The notes: generated by a model from the letters alone, not told the origin. A stretch of DNA of 64,000 bases from JAEUQQ01 sp963697285 (GCA_963697285.1 CAVONI010000011.1:1488001-1552000), one strand, 5' to 3'; counted from the first letter of the stretch, positions 35,716 through 45,062 are shown. Numbers and translations are program-made.

Positions 35716-37314
35716 ATGACTCGAGCCGTCCTTCGTCACGTCGCATTGTCCGCGTCGGTGCTCGGCGCAGCCGCCACGCTCAGCCTGCAGGCCCAGGCGC
35801 CCGCCGCGACCCCCGCCCCGGTGACTTGGGCGCGCGGCATCGAGGGCCAGCGGCGCGCAGATCTCGGCAACGGGATGTTCCTCAATCCGATCGTCGCGGG
35901 CGATCATCCCGATCCCAGCATCCTCAAGGACGGCCGCGACTACTACATGACGTTCTCGTCGTTCGACGCGTATCCGGGCCTCGTCGTCTGGCATTCGCGC
36001 GACCTCGTGAACTGGACGCCGATCGGGCCGACGCTGGTGAAGAACGTCGGCTCGGTGTGGGCTCCCGACCTGATCAAGCACAACGGCCGCTACTTCATCT
36101 ACTTTCCCGGCATCGGCAAGACGTATCGCTCGAACTACGTGATCTGGGCCGACGCGATCACCGGCCCGTGGAGCGATCCGATCGACCTGCAGATCGGGCG
36201 GATCGATCCCGGGCACATTGTGGACGACGCGGGCAACCGGTTCCTGTTCCTGAGCGGGGGGTTCATGGTGCCGCTGGCGCCTGACGGCTTGTCGGTCACG
36301 CGCGCGATCAAGAAGGTCTACGACGGATGGCAGTATCCCGACGACTGGGTCGTCGAGGGCTTCGCCCAGGAAGGGCCGAAGATGCTCAGGCGCGGCGGCT
36401 ACTACTACCAGGTGCTCGCGGAGGGCGGGACGGCGGGGCCGCCGACGAGCCACATGGTCATCGCGGCGCGCGCAAAGGCCCTCGAGGGGCCGTGGGAGAA
36501 CTCGCCGTACAACGCGATCATCCGCACCAAGTCGGCTGCCGAACGCTGGTGGTCGAAGGGCCACGCCACGCTCGTCGAAGGTCCGGACGGCAAATGGTAT
36601 GTCGTCTATCACGCCTACGAGAACGGCTTCTACAACCTTGGACGGCAGACCCTGCTCCAGCCCGTCGAGTGGACGGACGACGGATGGTTCAAGGCCGCGG
36701 ACGTCGACGTGGACGGGCCGCTGGCGAAGCCGTCGGGCGGCGAGGCGCTCGGGCACGGGCAGGCCCTGAGCGACGACTTCACGACCGACAAGATGGGCGT
36801 GCAGTGGAGCTTCTACGACGGGACCGACGCCGACCAGGCCCGCGTGCGGCGCGAGAACGGCACGCTCGTCCTCGCGGCCAGGGGAACGACGCCGAAAGAC
36901 AGCGCACCACTGTGGTTCGTCACCGGTGACCACGCCTACGAAATCCAGGTCGAGGTCGACATCGATCCGGGGGCCACCGCGGGCGTGCTCGTCTTCTACA
37001 ACAGCCGCCTCTACGCCGGGCTGGGCTATTCCGACAAGGAGTTCATCATGCACCGGTACGGCATGGAGCGCGCCTCGGCGAAGCCCACGCACCTCGCGCG
37101 CACCGTGCACATGCGGCTGACCAACGACCGCCACATCCTCACGCTGCACACGAGTGGCGACGGCAAGACGTGGGATCGCTATCCCACCCGGATGGAAGTG
37201 TCGGGGTACCACCACAACGTGATGTACGACTTCCTCAGCCTGCGCCCGGCGATTTACGCGGCAGGCACCGGCAACGTGCGCTTCAGGAATTTCAGGTACC
37301 GTGCGCTGCCCTGA
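35716..37314 (+). CDS. Secreted GH43-family glycosidase (beta-xylosidase/arabinofuranosidase type)
   Basis: A 532-residue exported glycosidase: signal peptide (about 1-28), a five-bladed beta-propeller GH43 catalytic domain (about 55-345) and a C-terminal concanavalin-like domain (about 350-530) of the type found in GH43 xylosidases. Candidate catalytic residues are Asp66 (HPDPS, base), Asp164 (RIDPGH, pKa modulator) and Glu219 (QEGPK, acid). Members cleave xylose or arabinose from plant polysaccharides; the exact substrate is not visible. ATG 35716 is preferred because it begins a good signal peptide; a -10-like TATTGT lies eight bases upstream and a REP1 fragment just before that. Confidence 0.83.
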   Translation: MTRAVLRHVALSASVLGAAATLSLQAQAPAATPAPVTWARGIEGQRRADLGNGMFLNPIVAGDHPDPSILKDGRDYYMTFSSFDAYPGLVVWHSRDLVNWTPIGPTLVKNVGSVWAPDLIKHNGRYFIYFPGIGKTYRSNYVIWADAITGPWSDPIDLQIGRIDPGHIVDDAGNRFLFLSGGFMVPLAPDGLSVTRAIKKVYDGWQYPDDWVVEGFAQEGPKMLRRGGYYYQVLAEGGTAGPPTSHMVIAARAKALEGPWENSPYNAIIRTKSAAERWWSKGHATLVEGPDGKWYVVYHAYENGFYNLGRQTLLQPVEWTDDGWFKAADVDVDGPLAKPSGGEALGHGQALSDDFTTDKMGVQWSFYDGTDADQARVRRENGTLVLAARGTTPKDSAPLWFVTGDHAYEIQVEVDIDPGATAGVLVFYNSRLYAGLGYSDKEFIMHRYGMERASAKPTHLARTVHMRLTNDRHILTLHTSGDGKTWDRYPTRMEVSGYHHNVMYDFLSLRPAIYAAGTGNVRFRNFRYRALP

Positions 37315-37359
37315 TGCCGGCAGGCCGCGCGGTCCCGCGTGTCTGCATGGGGATGGTGC

Positions 37360-38421
37360 GTGTCGTCGTTGACGCTGCTCGCCGGGCCGGAGGCCATGCG
37401 CCACATCCGCGAGCGCGGGTTGCAGGCGGGCGACGTGTCGCTGGTGGCGGCCGCATCGGGCGGCCCCAAGTGGCTGGTGCTATCGGGTGTCGATCGGTTC
37501 CTGCTCGGCGAGTGGCTGCTGCAGCCGCGCACCACGCCGTTGCACCTCGTGGGGTCGTCCATCGGTAGTTGGCGCATGGCGTGCCTGGCGCAGCGGGATC
37601 CGCTTGGGGCGCTGACCCGCACCCGCGAGGCGTACATCGGGCAGCGGTATCCGCCGAGGCCATCCGCGGCGCTGGTCAGCGAGACGAGCGCGCGCATCCT
37701 CGATGTGCTGCTCGGGGCGACCGGCAGCGACGAGATCCTGTCGCACCCGTGGATGCGGCTGCACGTGATTGCCGCGCAGTGCCGCGGGCTCACCGCGAGC
37801 GAACTCCGGCAGATGCAGTTCGCGGGGTTCGCCCTCGTGGCCTCGATGAACGTGATTGCGCGTCGCTCGCTCGGCTGGCACATGACGCGTGTGCTCTTCC
37901 ATGCCGCCGGCGACGCTGGTCCATTGCGAGCGCTCGCCGACCTGCCCACGCGGCACGTGGCGCTCACGCACGAGAACCTCGCGCCGGCCCTGCTCGCGTC
38001 GGGATCCATCCCGCTCGTGATGGCAGGCGTGCGCGTCCCGGGCATGGCGCGACTTCCATGCCGCGACGGCGGGCTCACCGATTACCACCTGGACCTCGAC
38101 TACGACATGGACGCGGGGCTGGTGCTCTATCCGCACTTCTCGTCGGAAGTCATCACCGGCTGGTTCGATCGCTCGCTGCCGTGGCGACGCGCCCGCCAGA
38201 CGCTGCGCCGCACGCTGCTCATCGCGCCGTCGCCGCAGTTCGTGGCCACGTTGCCGGGCGGCAAGATCCCCGACCGCGGCGACTTCTACACGATGGATGA
38301 CGACACGCGGGTGCGCACGTGGCGCACGGTGGTGTCGGCCAGCGAGCGCATGGGCGACGAGTTGCGCGACCTGGTCGCGTCGGGGCGGTTGGCAGACGCC
38401 GTGCAGCCGCTGCCAGCCTGA
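37360..38421 (+). CDS. Patatin-like phospholipase
   Basis: A 353-residue patatin-fold protein. The elements are the oxyanion-type ASGGPKW near 32, the nucleophile Ser67 in GSSIGS, and the catalytic Asp in DGGLTDYH (about 230). Together these are the Ser-Asp dyad of patatins, which hydrolyse acyl esters of lipids. It has no signal peptide. The GTG at 37360 lies in a GGGGATGGTGC context; a GTG at 37339 is the other option. The gene is close to the GH43 gene (45 bases) but the functions do not obviously connect. Confidence 0.75.
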   Translation: MSSLTLLAGPEAMRHIRERGLQAGDVSLVAAASGGPKWLVLSGVDRFLLGEWLLQPRTTPLHLVGSSIGSWRMACLAQRDPLGALTRTREAYIGQRYPPRPSAALVSETSARILDVLLGATGSDEILSHPWMRLHVIAAQCRGLTASELRQMQFAGFALVASMNVIARRSLGWHMTRVLFHAAGDAGPLRALADLPTRHVALTHENLAPALLASGSIPLVMAGVRVPGMARLPCRDGGLTDYHLDLDYDMDAGLVLYPHFSSEVITGWFDRSLPWRRARQTLRRTLLIAPSPQFVATLPGGKIPDRGDFYTMDDDTRVRTWRTVVSASERMGDELRDLVASGRLADAVQPLPA

Positions 38422-38487
38422 ATTGGTCATGCCACTCGTTGATATCATCGGCGGCATCGGCCTATAGCTGCCCGTCGAAGGAGCGAT

Positions 38488-40119
38488 ATGTCACGCCAGC
38501 ACCGATCCACGTCCGTTCACGCTCTTCCTCGTCGTGCCGTGCTGCGTGGGCTCGCGGCAGGCGCCGGCTCGGCCGCGGTATCGGCGTGGGCGCCGAACGC
38601 ACTCGACCTCGTGCTGCGTGCGCAGGGCGACGGCCCCGTGGCACAGACGACAGCTGGCAGGATCCGCGGGTTCACGAGCAGCGGCATCCATGTGTTCAAG
38701 GGCGTGCGGTACGGCGCAGACACCGCCCCGCCGCGTCGCTTTCTCCCCCCGATTCCGCCGGCAGCCTGGGACGGCGTGCGCGACGCGACCACGTTCGGCC
38801 TCATCGCGCCACGCCCCGGGAGCAGCGAGCCGACGAGCGAAGACTGCCTGCACCTGAACCTGTGGACACCGGCCTTGCGCGACGGAAGGAAGCGTCCCGT
38901 GATGGTGTGGTTCCACCCCGGCGCGTTCTCCGGTGGACACAGCAATGACATCGACACCGACGGCACGCGGCTCGCGAAGCGCGGCGACGTCGTGGTCGTC
39001 ACCGTCAACCACCGGATCAATGCCTTCGGCTACCTGTATCTCGCGGAGTTCGGCGGACCAGACCTGGCCGACTCCGGCAACGTCGGGATGCTCGACCTCG
39101 TGCTCGCGCTGCGGTGGGTGCGCGACAACATCACCGAGTTCGGCGGCGATCCCGGGTGCGTGACGATTTTCGGGCAATCGGGTGGCGGCGCGAAGTCGGC
39201 CGTGCTGATGGCGATGCCTTCGGCACGAGGGCTCTTCCACCGCGTCATCACGCAGAGCGGCCAGCAGATCACGGCGAGCCGCACGACCACGGCGACGTTG
39301 CATGCCAGGCAGTTGCTCGACGCGCTGACGCTCACGCCCGACAAAGTGAACGCACTGCGGACGCTGCCGATGGCTGCCCTCGCGAAGGTGGCACGGGCCC
39401 CGCGCTATCTCGGCCCGGTCAAGGACGGACGCTCGGTCCCGCGCGATCCGTTCGATCCCGATGCTCCGCCGTTGTCGGCCGACATCCCGATGATCCTCGG
39501 CAACACCCACGACGAGACGCGCGGGCTCATCGGGCGCGCCAATCCGACGCTCTTCGCGTTGACGTGGGAGCAGGTACCCGCGGCGCTCGACACGCACATC
39601 CCCCAGTTTCTCGGCACGCTCGACCGCCGCGCCATCGTCGAGAGCTATCGGGCGTGGTATCCGCAGTACTCACCCGCTGACGTGTTCTTCGCGGCCACGA
39701 CGGCCGCACGCTCGTGGCGAGGACAGGTCATCGAAGCCAACCGCCGCGCCGTGCAGCCGAAAGGATCGGCGCCCACCTACGTGTTCCAGCTCGATTGGCG
39801 ATCGCCGGAGGATGGCGGCAAGTGGGGGGCGTACCACGGTCTCGACGTGCCGCTGTGCTTCGACAACGTGCCGCTCGTGGCTGACCGGCTCGGAAGCGAC
39901 GCCGACGCACAGAAGGTGGCCGACCAGATGGCCGACACCTGGATCGCGTTCGCGCGCACCGGCAATCCCAATAATCCCCGGATCCCCACGTGGCCGCCGT
40001 ACGACCTCGAGAGCCGCTCGACGCTGGTGATCAACGCCACCTCGAGGATCGAGAACGACCCTCGCGGCCACGAACGCCGCCTGTTCGACCCGGTGGCGTA
40101 CGTCCAGCCCGGAACGTAG
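38488..40119 (+). CDS. Exported type-B carboxylesterase
   Basis: A 543-residue carboxylesterase/lipase with an N-terminal leader containing PRRAVLRGLAAG, probably a Tat signal. The early SEDCLHLNLW motif is the type-B signature 2. The nucleophile is Ser231 in GQSGGG (GESAGG in most relatives) and the catalytic His450 is in YHGLD; the acid is in THDETRG. Such enzymes cleave a broad range of esters. ATG 38488 has AGGAG upstream. Two REP1 copies lie directly after the stop. Confidence 0.82.
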   Translation: MSRQHRSTSVHALPRRAVLRGLAAGAGSAAVSAWAPNALDLVLRAQGDGPVAQTTAGRIRGFTSSGIHVFKGVRYGADTAPPRRFLPPIPPAAWDGVRDATTFGLIAPRPGSSEPTSEDCLHLNLWTPALRDGRKRPVMVWFHPGAFSGGHSNDIDTDGTRLAKRGDVVVVTVNHRINAFGYLYLAEFGGPDLADSGNVGMLDLVLALRWVRDNITEFGGDPGCVTIFGQSGGGAKSAVLMAMPSARGLFHRVITQSGQQITASRTTTATLHARQLLDALTLTPDKVNALRTLPMAALAKVARAPRYLGPVKDGRSVPRDPFDPDAPPLSADIPMILGNTHDETRGLIGRANPTLFALTWEQVPAALDTHIPQFLGTLDRRAIVESYRAWYPQYSPADVFFAATTAARSWRGQVIEANRRAVQPKGSAPTYVFQLDWRSPEDGGKWGAYHGLDVPLCFDNVPLVADRLGSDADAQKVADQMADTWIAFARTGNPNNPRIPTWPPYDLESRSTLVINATSRIENDPRGHERRLFDPVAYVQPGT

Positions 40120-40127
40120 GCCCCCAA

Positions 40128-40226
40128 AGGGGTCACGTCTTTCATTGCAGCGTTTTTCAAGACGTGGCCCCTGGTCGACAAGGAGTCAGATCTTGATTAA
40201 TGCTGCAATGAAAGATGTGACCCCTT
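40128..40226. repeat. Head-to-head pair of REP1 elements
   Basis: A REP1 in direct orientation (40128-40172) and a variant in the opposite orientation (40179-40226), separated by six bases, fill the convergent gap between the esterase and hypE. The central TTCATTGCAGC and GCTGCAATGAA segments are complementary, so the pair can also fold into one long stem. Confidence 0.75.
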
Positions 40227-40236
40227 CGGCTGTTGG

Positions 40237-41289
40237 TCAGCAGATGCGGGGGAGCAGTTCGCCTTCGGGTTCGGCCACCAGGCGCCGGCCGAAGCCGGTG
40301 TCGAGGATGACGGTGCCGGGATAATCCGCGATCGCCGTGCCCACGATCGCCGCATCGCACCCGAGCGGATGGGCACGCAGCGCCGCCAGCACCGCATCCG
40401 CCACGTCGGCCCGCACGCCAATCACCGCCTTGCCTTCGTTGGCCACTACCAGCGGGTCGATCCCGATCAGGTCGGCCGCAGCAGCCACCTGTGCACGGAT
40501 CGGCAGCGACGCCTCGTCGAGCACGATCCCCACCCTGGCCTTCTCGGCCATCTCGTGCAGGGCACTGGCCACGCCTCCACGCGTGGGATCCTTCATGGCG
40601 ACAATCCCCTCACCGCCCGTCGCCATGGCCGCGCGGATCATGTGGTTGATCGGTGCCACGTCAGACGCCAGCGCCCCGGTCAGCTCGAGGTTGTGGCGCG
40701 CGGCCATGATCGCCATGCCGTGGTCGCCAATCGTCCCAGTGATGATGATGCGATCCCCCGCGCTCAGGCCGCGGTCACGCACCAGCTGCGAGGTCAGCCC
40801 GATACCCGTCGTGTTGAGAATGATGCCGTCGATCTCGCCCCGTCCCATCACCTTCGTGTCGCCGGTCACGATCGGGACCCCGGCCTCGCGCGCCGCCGCG
40901 AGCATCGAGTCGTGGATGCGCGTCAGGACGTCGACCGGGAAGCCCTCTTCGAGGACGACGGCGCACGTGATGCCGAGCGGTTCGGTCGCACCCATCATCG
41001 CGAGGTCGTTGACCGTACCCGATACCGACAACCGGCCGATGTCACCACCGGGGAACTCCACGGGCTTGATGACGTGCGAATCGGTGGTCATCACCAGCCA
41101 CTGGTCGCCAATCCTGAATGCCGCCCCGTCGTCGAACGCGTCGAGCCCCACCATCGTGTCGGTGGAGGGCGTGAGGTCGCGCGCGAAGATACGGTTGATG
41201 AGCGTGCGCATCGCACGCCCCCCTGCGCCGTGCCGCATCAGGACGACATCGTCGAGGCGCGGCAGGGGTGCGGTCGGCAGCTTGGTCAT
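40237..41289 (-). CDS. hypE: HypE, hydrogenase maturation (carbamoyl dehydratase)
   Basis: A 350-residue AIR-synthase-fold protein that dehydrates the S-carbamoyl group on its own C-terminal cysteine to a thiocyanate, the source of the cyanide ligands of [NiFe]-hydrogenase. The required C-terminus PRIC is intact. The ATP-binding GDTKVMGRGEIDG region and the early MRHGAGGRAM motif are present. GAGGTGA precedes ATG 41289. It follows hypD by 18 bases and is the last gene of the hypCDE operon. Confidence 0.92.
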   Translation of the reverse strand: MTKLPTAPLPRLDDVVLMRHGAGGRAMRTLINRIFARDLTPSTDTMVGLDAFDDGAAFRIGDQWLVMTTDSHVIKPVEFPGGDIGRLSVSGTVNDLAMMGATEPLGITCAVVLEEGFPVDVLTRIHDSMLAAAREAGVPIVTGDTKVMGRGEIDGIILNTTGIGLTSQLVRDRGLSAGDRIIITGTIGDHGMAIMAARHNLELTGALASDVAPINHMIRAAMATGGEGIVAMKDPTRGGVASALHEMAEKARVGIVLDEASLPIRAQVAAAADLIGIDPLVVANEGKAVIGVRADVADAVLAALRAHPLGCDAAIVGTAIADYPGTVILDTGFGRRLVAEPEGELLPRIC

Positions 41290-41307
41290 CGCGTCACCTC
41301 GGCGAGG

Positions 41308-42429
41308 TCAGGGCGGCCCCCGGTACTGAAACCATATCTTGCAGGTGCCTTCGCTGCTCACCATGCACGCGCCGACGGGCGCCTCGGGCACGCACGTCGT
41401 TCCGAAGATCGTGCAGTCGCGCGGTGTCTTCCGTCCGACCATGATGTCGCCGCAGATGCACGCGGTGGCCACCGCGGGGGTCGATGCCTCGCGGATCCCC
41501 GCGATGCCGTGGCGCAGGCGCGCATCCGCGTGCGACCACTCGGGCCGCAGCACGAGGTTGCCGTCGGGCACCCAGGCGATGCCGCGCCAGTGTCCTCCCC
41601 CGAGCGCGAACACGTCCCAGAGCTGGGCCTGCGCGTTGCGGTTGCCCGTCTCGGTGACACACCGCGGATACATGTTCACGACCGCGTCGGATTCGTCGCG
41701 CACCAGTTCCACCAGCTTGAGGATGGCTGCGAGGATGTCGAGCGGCTCGAAGCCGGCGACGACCACCGGCGTGTGATGCCGGCGTGCGAGCGGCTCGAAG
41801 AGCTTCCATCCGGTGATCACCGCCGCGTGCCCCGCAGCGAGAAAGCCCGCGATCTTCGTGTCGGGCAGTGCAGCCACGAGTTCCATCGCGGGCGGCACGT
41901 ACTTGTGCGCCGAGAGCACGGTGAAGTTCTCGGGCACGCCCTGCAGCAGGGTCGCGGCGGTGGCGACCGCCGTGGTCTCGAACCCGGTCGCGAAGAACGC
42001 GACCTCGTCGCCGGTGGTGCGTGCGATGTCGACGGCCTGTGCGACGCTGTAGATCACGTCAACCGTCGCCCCGGCGGCCTGGGCGTCGGCCAACGACCTC
42101 GTCGTCCCGGGCACGCGCATCATGTCGCCGTAGGTCGCGACACGGATGCCCTTGTCGGCGAGCGCCACGGCCTCGTCGACCTCGGGCATGTCGGTGATGC
42201 ACACCGGGCACCCCGGGCCCATGATGACGTCGAGCTTCTTCGGGAGGATGGCGCGCAGCCCGAACCGCGCGATCGCCTGCTCGTGGCTGCCGCAGACGTG
42301 CATCACGGCCACGCGGTCGCGGTCGATGTCGGCGACCACCCGGTCGATGGCCTTCGCGAGTTCGGCGGCACGGACGGGATCGCGGAACTTCAGCTCGCCC
42401 GCGCCGCGCGGACGATCACTGGCGGTCAC
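41308..42429 (-). CDS. hypD: HypD, hydrogenase maturation iron-sulfur protein
   Basis: A 373-residue protein that, with HypC, assembles the Fe(CN)2CO unit of [NiFe]-hydrogenase. The conserved Cys motifs are present: CGSHE near 42, GPGCPVC near 70, and a C-terminal [4Fe-4S] region with CICGDIMVG and CTIFGTTC. GTG 42429 has GGAG seven bases upstream and gives the normal family length; a GTG at 42447 would lengthen the overlap with hypC from 14 to 32 bases. Transcribed between hypC and hypE. Confidence 0.92.
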   Translation of the reverse strand: MTASDRPRGAGELKFRDPVRAAELAKAIDRVVADIDRDRVAVMHVCGSHEQAIARFGLRAILPKKLDVIMGPGCPVCITDMPEVDEAVALADKGIRVATYGDMMRVPGTTRSLADAQAAGATVDVIYSVAQAVDIARTTGDEVAFFATGFETTAVATAATLLQGVPENFTVLSAHKYVPPAMELVAALPDTKIAGFLAAGHAAVITGWKLFEPLARRHHTPVVVAGFEPLDILAAILKLVELVRDESDAVVNMYPRCVTETGNRNAQAQLWDVFALGGGHWRGIAWVPDGNLVLRPEWSHADARLRHGIAGIREASTPAVATACICGDIMVGRKTPRDCTIFGTTCVPEAPVGACMVSSEGTCKIWFQYRGPP

Positions 42430-42709
42430 GGGTACGCTCCGTGGCACCGAGTTCGCCCTGGACGTCTGCCGCCATCAGGTCGTCGCTGTTGGCCTCGCGA
42501 ATCAACTCCTCGTAGAGCGACAGCGTGCCCTCGATGTCGTCCTCGGGGATGCGTCGGATGGCGAATCCCACGTGGTTGAGGATGTAGTCGCCGACGGCGA
42601 CCGGTTCGTCGACGAGTTCGAGGCGCACCTGCCGGCTCACTCCGAAGAAATCGACAATGGCCATGGGGCCGTGGATTTCGAGAATGCGACCTGGAACACC
42701 TAGACACAT
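42416..42709 (-). CDS. hypC: HypC, hydrogenase maturation chaperone
   Basis: A 97-residue HypC/HupF-family protein. It begins MCLGVPG, so Cys2, which binds the iron intermediate, is present. It shuttles the Fe(CN)2CO unit from HypD to the hydrogenase large subunit. GGGGAGA precedes the ATG. It is the first gene of hypCDE; hypA, hypB, hypF and hydrogenase structural genes are not in the window. Confidence 0.92.
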   Translation of the reverse strand: MCLGVPGRILEIHGPMAIVDFFGVSRQVRLELVDEPVAVGDYILNHVGFAIRRIPEDDIEGTLSLYEELIREANSDDLMAADVQGELGATERTRDRQ

Positions 42710-42829
42710 AGCGATCTCCCCCGTTGTCGGCGTGACATTCGCATAGCAAGCGCGTGGCCAGCGCGTTTGGCCGCGATCTGTTCGTGCGTCTGCCGATTTT
42801 CCGTCACCTGCATCCTACGACACGTGCGC

Positions 42830-43321
42830 ATGTCAGACATCCCCGTTTCGCAACCCTCCAGACGCACCGTGCTTGCCCGCCTGCTGGGCGGCACGCTGGT
42901 CATGCCAACCCTTGGAAGCCTGGCGTGCAGGGGTGGCGCCGTCGCGGATCGTCCGACTGGCCCCCACGTGTCGCTCGTGTTGTCGCGCGTGCCGGACGAA
43001 GGGCGCGTGGAGATCGACGTCGACGGGAACCCAATCGAGGTGCGTCGGTCTGGACGGACGCTCGAAGCACGCTCGCTGCTCTGCCCGCACATGGGATGCC
43101 GGGTGGCCTGGGTGGACGTTGAGCAGCGGTACCACTGCCCGTGTCACGGCGGACGTTTCGATCGCGAGGGACGCGTGCTCGCCGGAGCTCCCACCCGCAG
43201 CCTGCACAGCGCGCCCGTCTACCTCGACGGCGACGTGATCACCGTCTACCAGGCGACGGGTGCGGTCGCGCCGGCCGGCCCTGGCGCAAGCACTGGCAGC
43301 AACCCGAACGGGCCCGCCTGA
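42830..43321 (+). CDS. Exported Rieske [2Fe-2S] protein
   Basis: A 163-residue protein with an N-terminal leader SRRTVLARLLGG (Tat-type), possibly ending in a lipobox-like GSLAC, and a Rieske domain (about 60-150). Its ligands are CPHMGC and CPCHGG. It would carry electrons at the outer face of the inner membrane. No cytochrome b partner is adjacent, so it is not part of a bc complex here. ATG 42830 is preferred because it gives a clean Tat leader; an ATG at 42767 would place 21 cysteine-rich residues before it. Divergent from hypC. Confidence 0.8.
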   Translation: MSDIPVSQPSRRTVLARLLGGTLVMPTLGSLACRGGAVADRPTGPHVSLVLSRVPDEGRVEIDVDGNPIEVRRSGRTLEARSLLCPHMGCRVAWVDVEQRYHCPCHGGRFDREGRVLAGAPTRSLHSAPVYLDGDVITVYQATGAVAPAGPGASTGSNPNGPA

Positions 43322-43334
43322 ACGCCCTGTCGGC

Positions 43335-44756
43335 CTACGGTGTCAGCGTCGGTCGGCGCAAGTGCCAGTCGGTGGTTGACTGGTAGCGATGTCCGACGGC
43401 AATGAGCGTCTCTTCCTCGAAAGGCCTCGCGACGAACTGCACGCCGATCGGCATGCCGGCGGCGGTGAACCCGCACGGAAGTGACATGGCCGGACTGCCC
43501 GTCAGGTTGAACGGCGCGGTGTAGGCCGCACCGTGTGAGAAGCTGCCCTTCCTGACCTTGACGTCGGCGCCGTCGGCTGCGTAGTTGCCGCCATCGGGCG
43601 TCGCGGGCGTCACTGGCAGCACGAGCACGTCGGCGTGTTCGAAGACCGCCCGCAGTTCTCCCGTGATGAGCGCGCGCGCCTGCTGTCCTCGCAGGTAGTC
43701 ATGCGTCGTGAGGAATCCGCCGCGTGCGATGTTCCGGAAGGCGGCGCCGTACTGCGCCCGGTGTTCACGCATCCTCTCGAAGTGGTGATGGAAGGCCTCG
43801 ACACGCATGATGGTCTGGTAGCCAGCCGCGCACGCGTACGTAAGGTGAGGCACCGTCACCTCTGACGACGACATTCCGAGCGAACGGAGCACGTCCACGA
43901 CGCGCGAGACGGCCGCCTGCACGTCGGCCTGCGCGCCCACAGCATCCACGTACGCCGTGCACGTGCCCACGCGAAGCCCCCGCACCGATCGCGTCGTCGC
44001 ACGTGAGTAGGCGGCGGCTGGGCGTTGGCTGCTCGACGGGTCGCTCGCCTCGAACCCTGCGATCGCCTCGAGCACCAGCGCGGCGTCCATGACGTCGCGC
44101 GCGATCGGGCCGAGCACGTCCATCGAGTAGCTGAGCGCGACGATGCCCGAGCGCCCCACCCGGCCGTACGTGGGCGACAACCCCGTGACGCCGCAGAACG
44201 CCGACGGGATGCGGATCGAACCACCCGAATCGCTACCAATCGACGCCATGGCGAGGCCGGCGGCGGCATGCGCCGCCGAGCCACTGCTCGACCCGCCCGC
44301 AGACAGCTCACGGTTCCATGGATTGCGCACGGCCGGCACGAAGGGGTCGGTACTCGCACCTCCGGCAAACGTGAACTCCGACAGCGAGGCCTTCCCGAGG
44401 ATGATCGCCCCGGCGGCCCGCAATCGTGTCACGACCGTTGCGTCTGCATCGGGCACCCAGTCCTTCAGCACGCGCGAGGCTGCGGTCGTCCGCACACCTG
44501 CGGTGGCGATGTTGTCCTTGACGCTCAGGGGAATACCGAACAGCGGCCCCCGCGTGTCTCGAGAGCGCCGCTGTTCGGTCGCCTCGCGAGCCTGCTTCAG
44601 CGCAAGGTCGCGCGTCACGGTGATGTAGCTGGAGAGTGACGGGTCGAGGGCGTCGATGCGCGCGAGATGGGCTTCGGTCAACTCCAGCGGCGACAGGCGG
44701 CCCTTCTGGATCAGCGCAGACGCCTCGGCGATCGACAGGAAACAGGGATCGCTCAT
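43335..44756 (-). CDS. Amidase-signature family amidase
   Basis: A 473-residue amidase of the amidase-signature family. The Ser-cisSer-Lys triad motifs are Lys80 in LSVKDN, cis-Ser in AGGSSSGS (about 153-160) and the nucleophile Ser180 in GSDSGGS. Family members hydrolyse amides, including GatA-like transamidases, but no GatB/C gene is here. Its start overlaps the stop of the small Tat-leader gene by four bases. It is the last gene of the minus-strand arm of the catabolic locus and may release an acid from an amide for that pathway, but this is inferred from position only. Confidence 0.83.
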   Translation of the reverse strand: MSDPCFLSIAEASALIQKGRLSPLELTEAHLARIDALDPSLSSYITVTRDLALKQAREATEQRRSRDTRGPLFGIPLSVKDNIATAGVRTTAASRVLKDWVPDADATVVTRLRAAGAIILGKASLSEFTFAGGASTDPFVPAVRNPWNRELSAGGSSSGSAAHAAAGLAMASIGSDSGGSIRIPSAFCGVTGLSPTYGRVGRSGIVALSYSMDVLGPIARDVMDAALVLEAIAGFEASDPSSSQRPAAAYSRATTRSVRGLRVGTCTAYVDAVGAQADVQAAVSRVVDVLRSLGMSSSEVTVPHLTYACAAGYQTIMRVEAFHHHFERMREHRAQYGAAFRNIARGGFLTTHDYLRGQQARALITGELRAVFEHADVLVLPVTPATPDGGNYAADGADVKVRKGSFSHGAAYTAPFNLTGSPAMSLPCGFTAAGMPIGVQFVARPFEEETLIAVGHRYQSTTDWHLRRPTLTP

Positions 44757-45043
44757 CGCTCACCCTCGCCAGGCGCAAACCTGAAGGCGGGGTTGACCGT
44801 GTCGAGCGGGAGTTCCGCGAGCCAGGCGGCTTCACGCAAGACGGGCTGAGCGAACGCCTCGAGGTCGGCGCGCGTCGCAGGATCGAGGCCGAGCGCATCG
44901 ATCGCCAACTGCGCCCGCTGGTCCCGTGCCGCCGACACGGTCTCTTGCGCACGGACGACAGCGCTGGGCGACGAAAGGGCACCCGCGGTCAGCGTCGAGG
45001 CGAGAAACCTGCGGCGCGAGAGACCTCCGGATCGTCTTCGCAT
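44753..45043 (-). CDS. Small Tat-leader protein encoded next to the amidase
   Basis: A 96-residue protein: Tat signal LSRRRFLASTLTAG (about 8-21), ending near VVRAQ, followed by a short helical domain of about 65 residues rich in Ala, Leu and Asp. It has no cofactor motif. Its size and position suggest a small accessory or Tat-carrier subunit for the adjoining amidase, which has no leader of its own. ATG 45043 has AGAGGTG upstream; the stop overlaps the amidase ATG by four bases. Confidence 0.62.
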   Translation of the reverse strand: MRRRSGGLSRRRFLASTLTAGALSSPSAVVRAQETVSAARDQRAQLAIDALGLDPATRADLEAFAQPVLREAAWLAELPLDTVNPAFRFAPGEGER

Positions 45044-45062
45044 GGTCACCTCTGACGTGGCG

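Noticed and set aside
40369..42579. Plus-strand frame of 736 codons opposite hypE and hypD
   Set aside because: Antisense shadow, His/Arg-rich; hypE and hypD are unmistakable.
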